DNA from: Cyanobacteriota bacterium
Lineage (GTDB): Bacteria > Cyanobacteriota > Cyanobacteriia > Leptolyngbyales > Leptolyngbyaceae
Assembly (NCBI GenBank): GCA_027482985.1
Contig: JAIXVO010000342.1
Location: forward strand, 1 to 5,670
Reading direction: 5' to 3'
DNA length: 5,670 nt
Part shown: positions 5,162 to 5,670 of the stretch, in pieces
How the letters are laid out: the number at the start of each line of letters is the position of its first letter
Position numbering within the stretch: position 1 is the stretch's first letter
Made by a program: the position numbers and the translations under genes
Notes under the pieces: generated by a model
What the model saw: the letters and a program-made list of their open reading frames with translations, nothing else
The model's database searches: none
Told to the model about the DNA's origin: nothing

Positions 5162-5533
5162 ATGGAAAGCACTCGCTCTACAACAGAATCGCCACAAGCA
5201 AGCAACATGATCTGGGTTGCTTCGCAAGTTTCGCTGAAACCGTTGCCCAAACCTCAATCGGCTCAGCTTGGCCCATTTGCGCCACTCAAACCCATTCGCC
5301 AATGGCTGGAAACGATCCCCGTAGAGGATCAGAAATTAGCCCGCACTGTCGCTTCAATTATTCCGGCTCAATGTCCGTTTGAGCGCACCGTAAAATTGTT
5401 TGGACGCACTGTCTTGTATATTCCGCCGCTCTGTAAGCTCAACCCCTTCTATGAAGAATTAGTCGGCTTACGGTTTCGCGCCCTCTGCTATTTAGTCGAT
5501 GAGTGCGGCGAGGATATCTCGATGTACTGCTAA
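5162..5533 (+). CDS. Mo-dependent nitrogenase C-terminal domain-like protein (PF06967 type)
   Basis: This 123-aa protein starts at ATG 5162, preceded by a modest purine-rich site (GAGAGAG, about 5150-5155). Residues 1-42 are a variable, polar and Pro-rich lead. From residue 43 the sequence follows the PF06967 family: IRQWLETIPVEDQKLAR, IIPAQCPFER (Cys71), LFGRTVLYIPPLCKLNPFYE (Cys91), LRFRALCYL (Cys109) and DECGEDI with a terminal YC (Cys115, Cys123). The five cysteines, four of them in conserved family motifs, suggest metal or redox chemistry, but this is inference; the function is not established. The family name comes from its annotation as a nitrogenase C-terminus; free-standing copies like this are common in cyanobacteria and do not demonstrate nitrogen fixation. 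No nif gene lies in the window. The gene has a long upstream region with an NtcA-like motif and palindrome, and a strong hairpin downstream, so it is probably monocistronic. Confidence 0.88.
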   Translation: MESTRSTTESPQASNMIWVASQVSLKPLPKPQSAQLGPFAPLKPIRQWLETIPVEDQKLARTVASIIPAQCPFERTVKLFGRTVLYIPPLCKLNPFYEELVGLRFRALCYLVDECGEDISMYC

Positions 5534-5561
5534 TTGATGCCTCAAAAGGTTCTGAATTGGT

Positions 5562-5590
5562 GAAAGGGACGTTCATTGAGCGTCCCTTTC
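5562..5590 (+). terminator. Strong hairpin terminator after the Mo-nitrogenase-like gene
   Basis: GAAAGGGACG (5562-5571) pairs perfectly with CGTCCCTTTC (5581-5590), and the stem can continue through a G-U pair, U-A and C-G to a 3-base loop, giving 13 bp. It starts 28 bp after the stop codon. No T run follows beyond the TTTC within the stem, so it may act as a terminator or an mRNA-stabilising 3' end. Confidence 0.65.
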
Positions 5591-5670
5591 GCCTGTGGAC
5601 AGACTGATTATCCGTTCAAGCAATGGCGCTAACCCTGAACCAACCCCAAAAAACTCTAGTGTAGGTTGGG
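5591..5670. other. 3' edge of window, no gene seen
   Basis: No supported coding sequence is visible here; the ATG at 5613 opens only 13 codons. The final GTAGGTTGGG (5661-5670) matches the start of a GTAGGTTGGGTT-type repeat dispersed in many cyanobacterial genomes, and CCAACC (5640-5645) can pair with GGTTGG (5664-5669). The window ends too soon to confirm the repeat. Confidence 0.35.

Noticed and set aside
5142..5210. 22-codon ORF overlapping the start of the Mo-nitrogenase-like gene in another frame
   Set aside because: It could be a leader peptide, but it lacks a convincing ribosome binding site and continues out of frame into the real gene.

Overview
The window looks like a chromosomal segment of a cyanobacterium. 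The octamer GCGATCGC (HIP1, the hallmark over-represented palindrome of cyanobacterial genomes) occurs eight times in 5.67 kb, where chance predicts about 0.1. The gene families also fit: a Uma2-family nuclease-like protein with a coiled-coil tail, an SLH-anchored GHL10 glycosidase, and a small protein of the 'Mo-dependent nitrogenase C-terminal' family. None of this fixes the genus, and the last family does not by itself prove nitrogen fixation.

Layout. (1) Bases 1-787, plus strand: a dienelactone hydrolase-family alpha/beta hydrolase cut off at its 5' end by the window edge. (2) Bases 867-1541, plus: a Uma2/DUF820-family protein with a clear Shine-Dalgarno. (3) Bases 1544-3493, minus: an exported protein with a signal peptide, about three SLH repeats, a proline-rich linker and a GHL10 catalytic domain. 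It converges on the Uma2 gene with only 2 bp between the stop codons. (4) Bases 3741-4235, plus: a NUDIX hydrolase with a perfect Nudix box, divergent from the glycosidase. (5) Bases 4236-5161: about 0.9 kb without a conventional gene. It holds an A17 tract, a well-supported 57-codon small ORF (4426-4599) with its own Shine-Dalgarno and a possible terminator, and then about 560 bp of visibly AT-richer DNA with small repeats, stem-loops, an 18-bp perfect palindrome and a GTA-N8-TAC motif that matches the NtcA consensus. (6) Bases 5162-5533, plus: the 123-aa Mo-nitrogenase-C-terminal-like protein, followed by a strong 13-bp hairpin (5562-5590). (7) The last ten bases resemble the start of a dispersed cyanobacterial repeat.

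The genes do not form an obvious pathway or operon. Orientation changes and intergenic gaps suggest mostly single-gene units. I found no CRISPR array, insertion sequence, tRNA, rRNA or recognisable defence system. The parts most worth a second look are the small ORF and the structured intergenic DNA between it and the Mo-nitrogenase-like gene.
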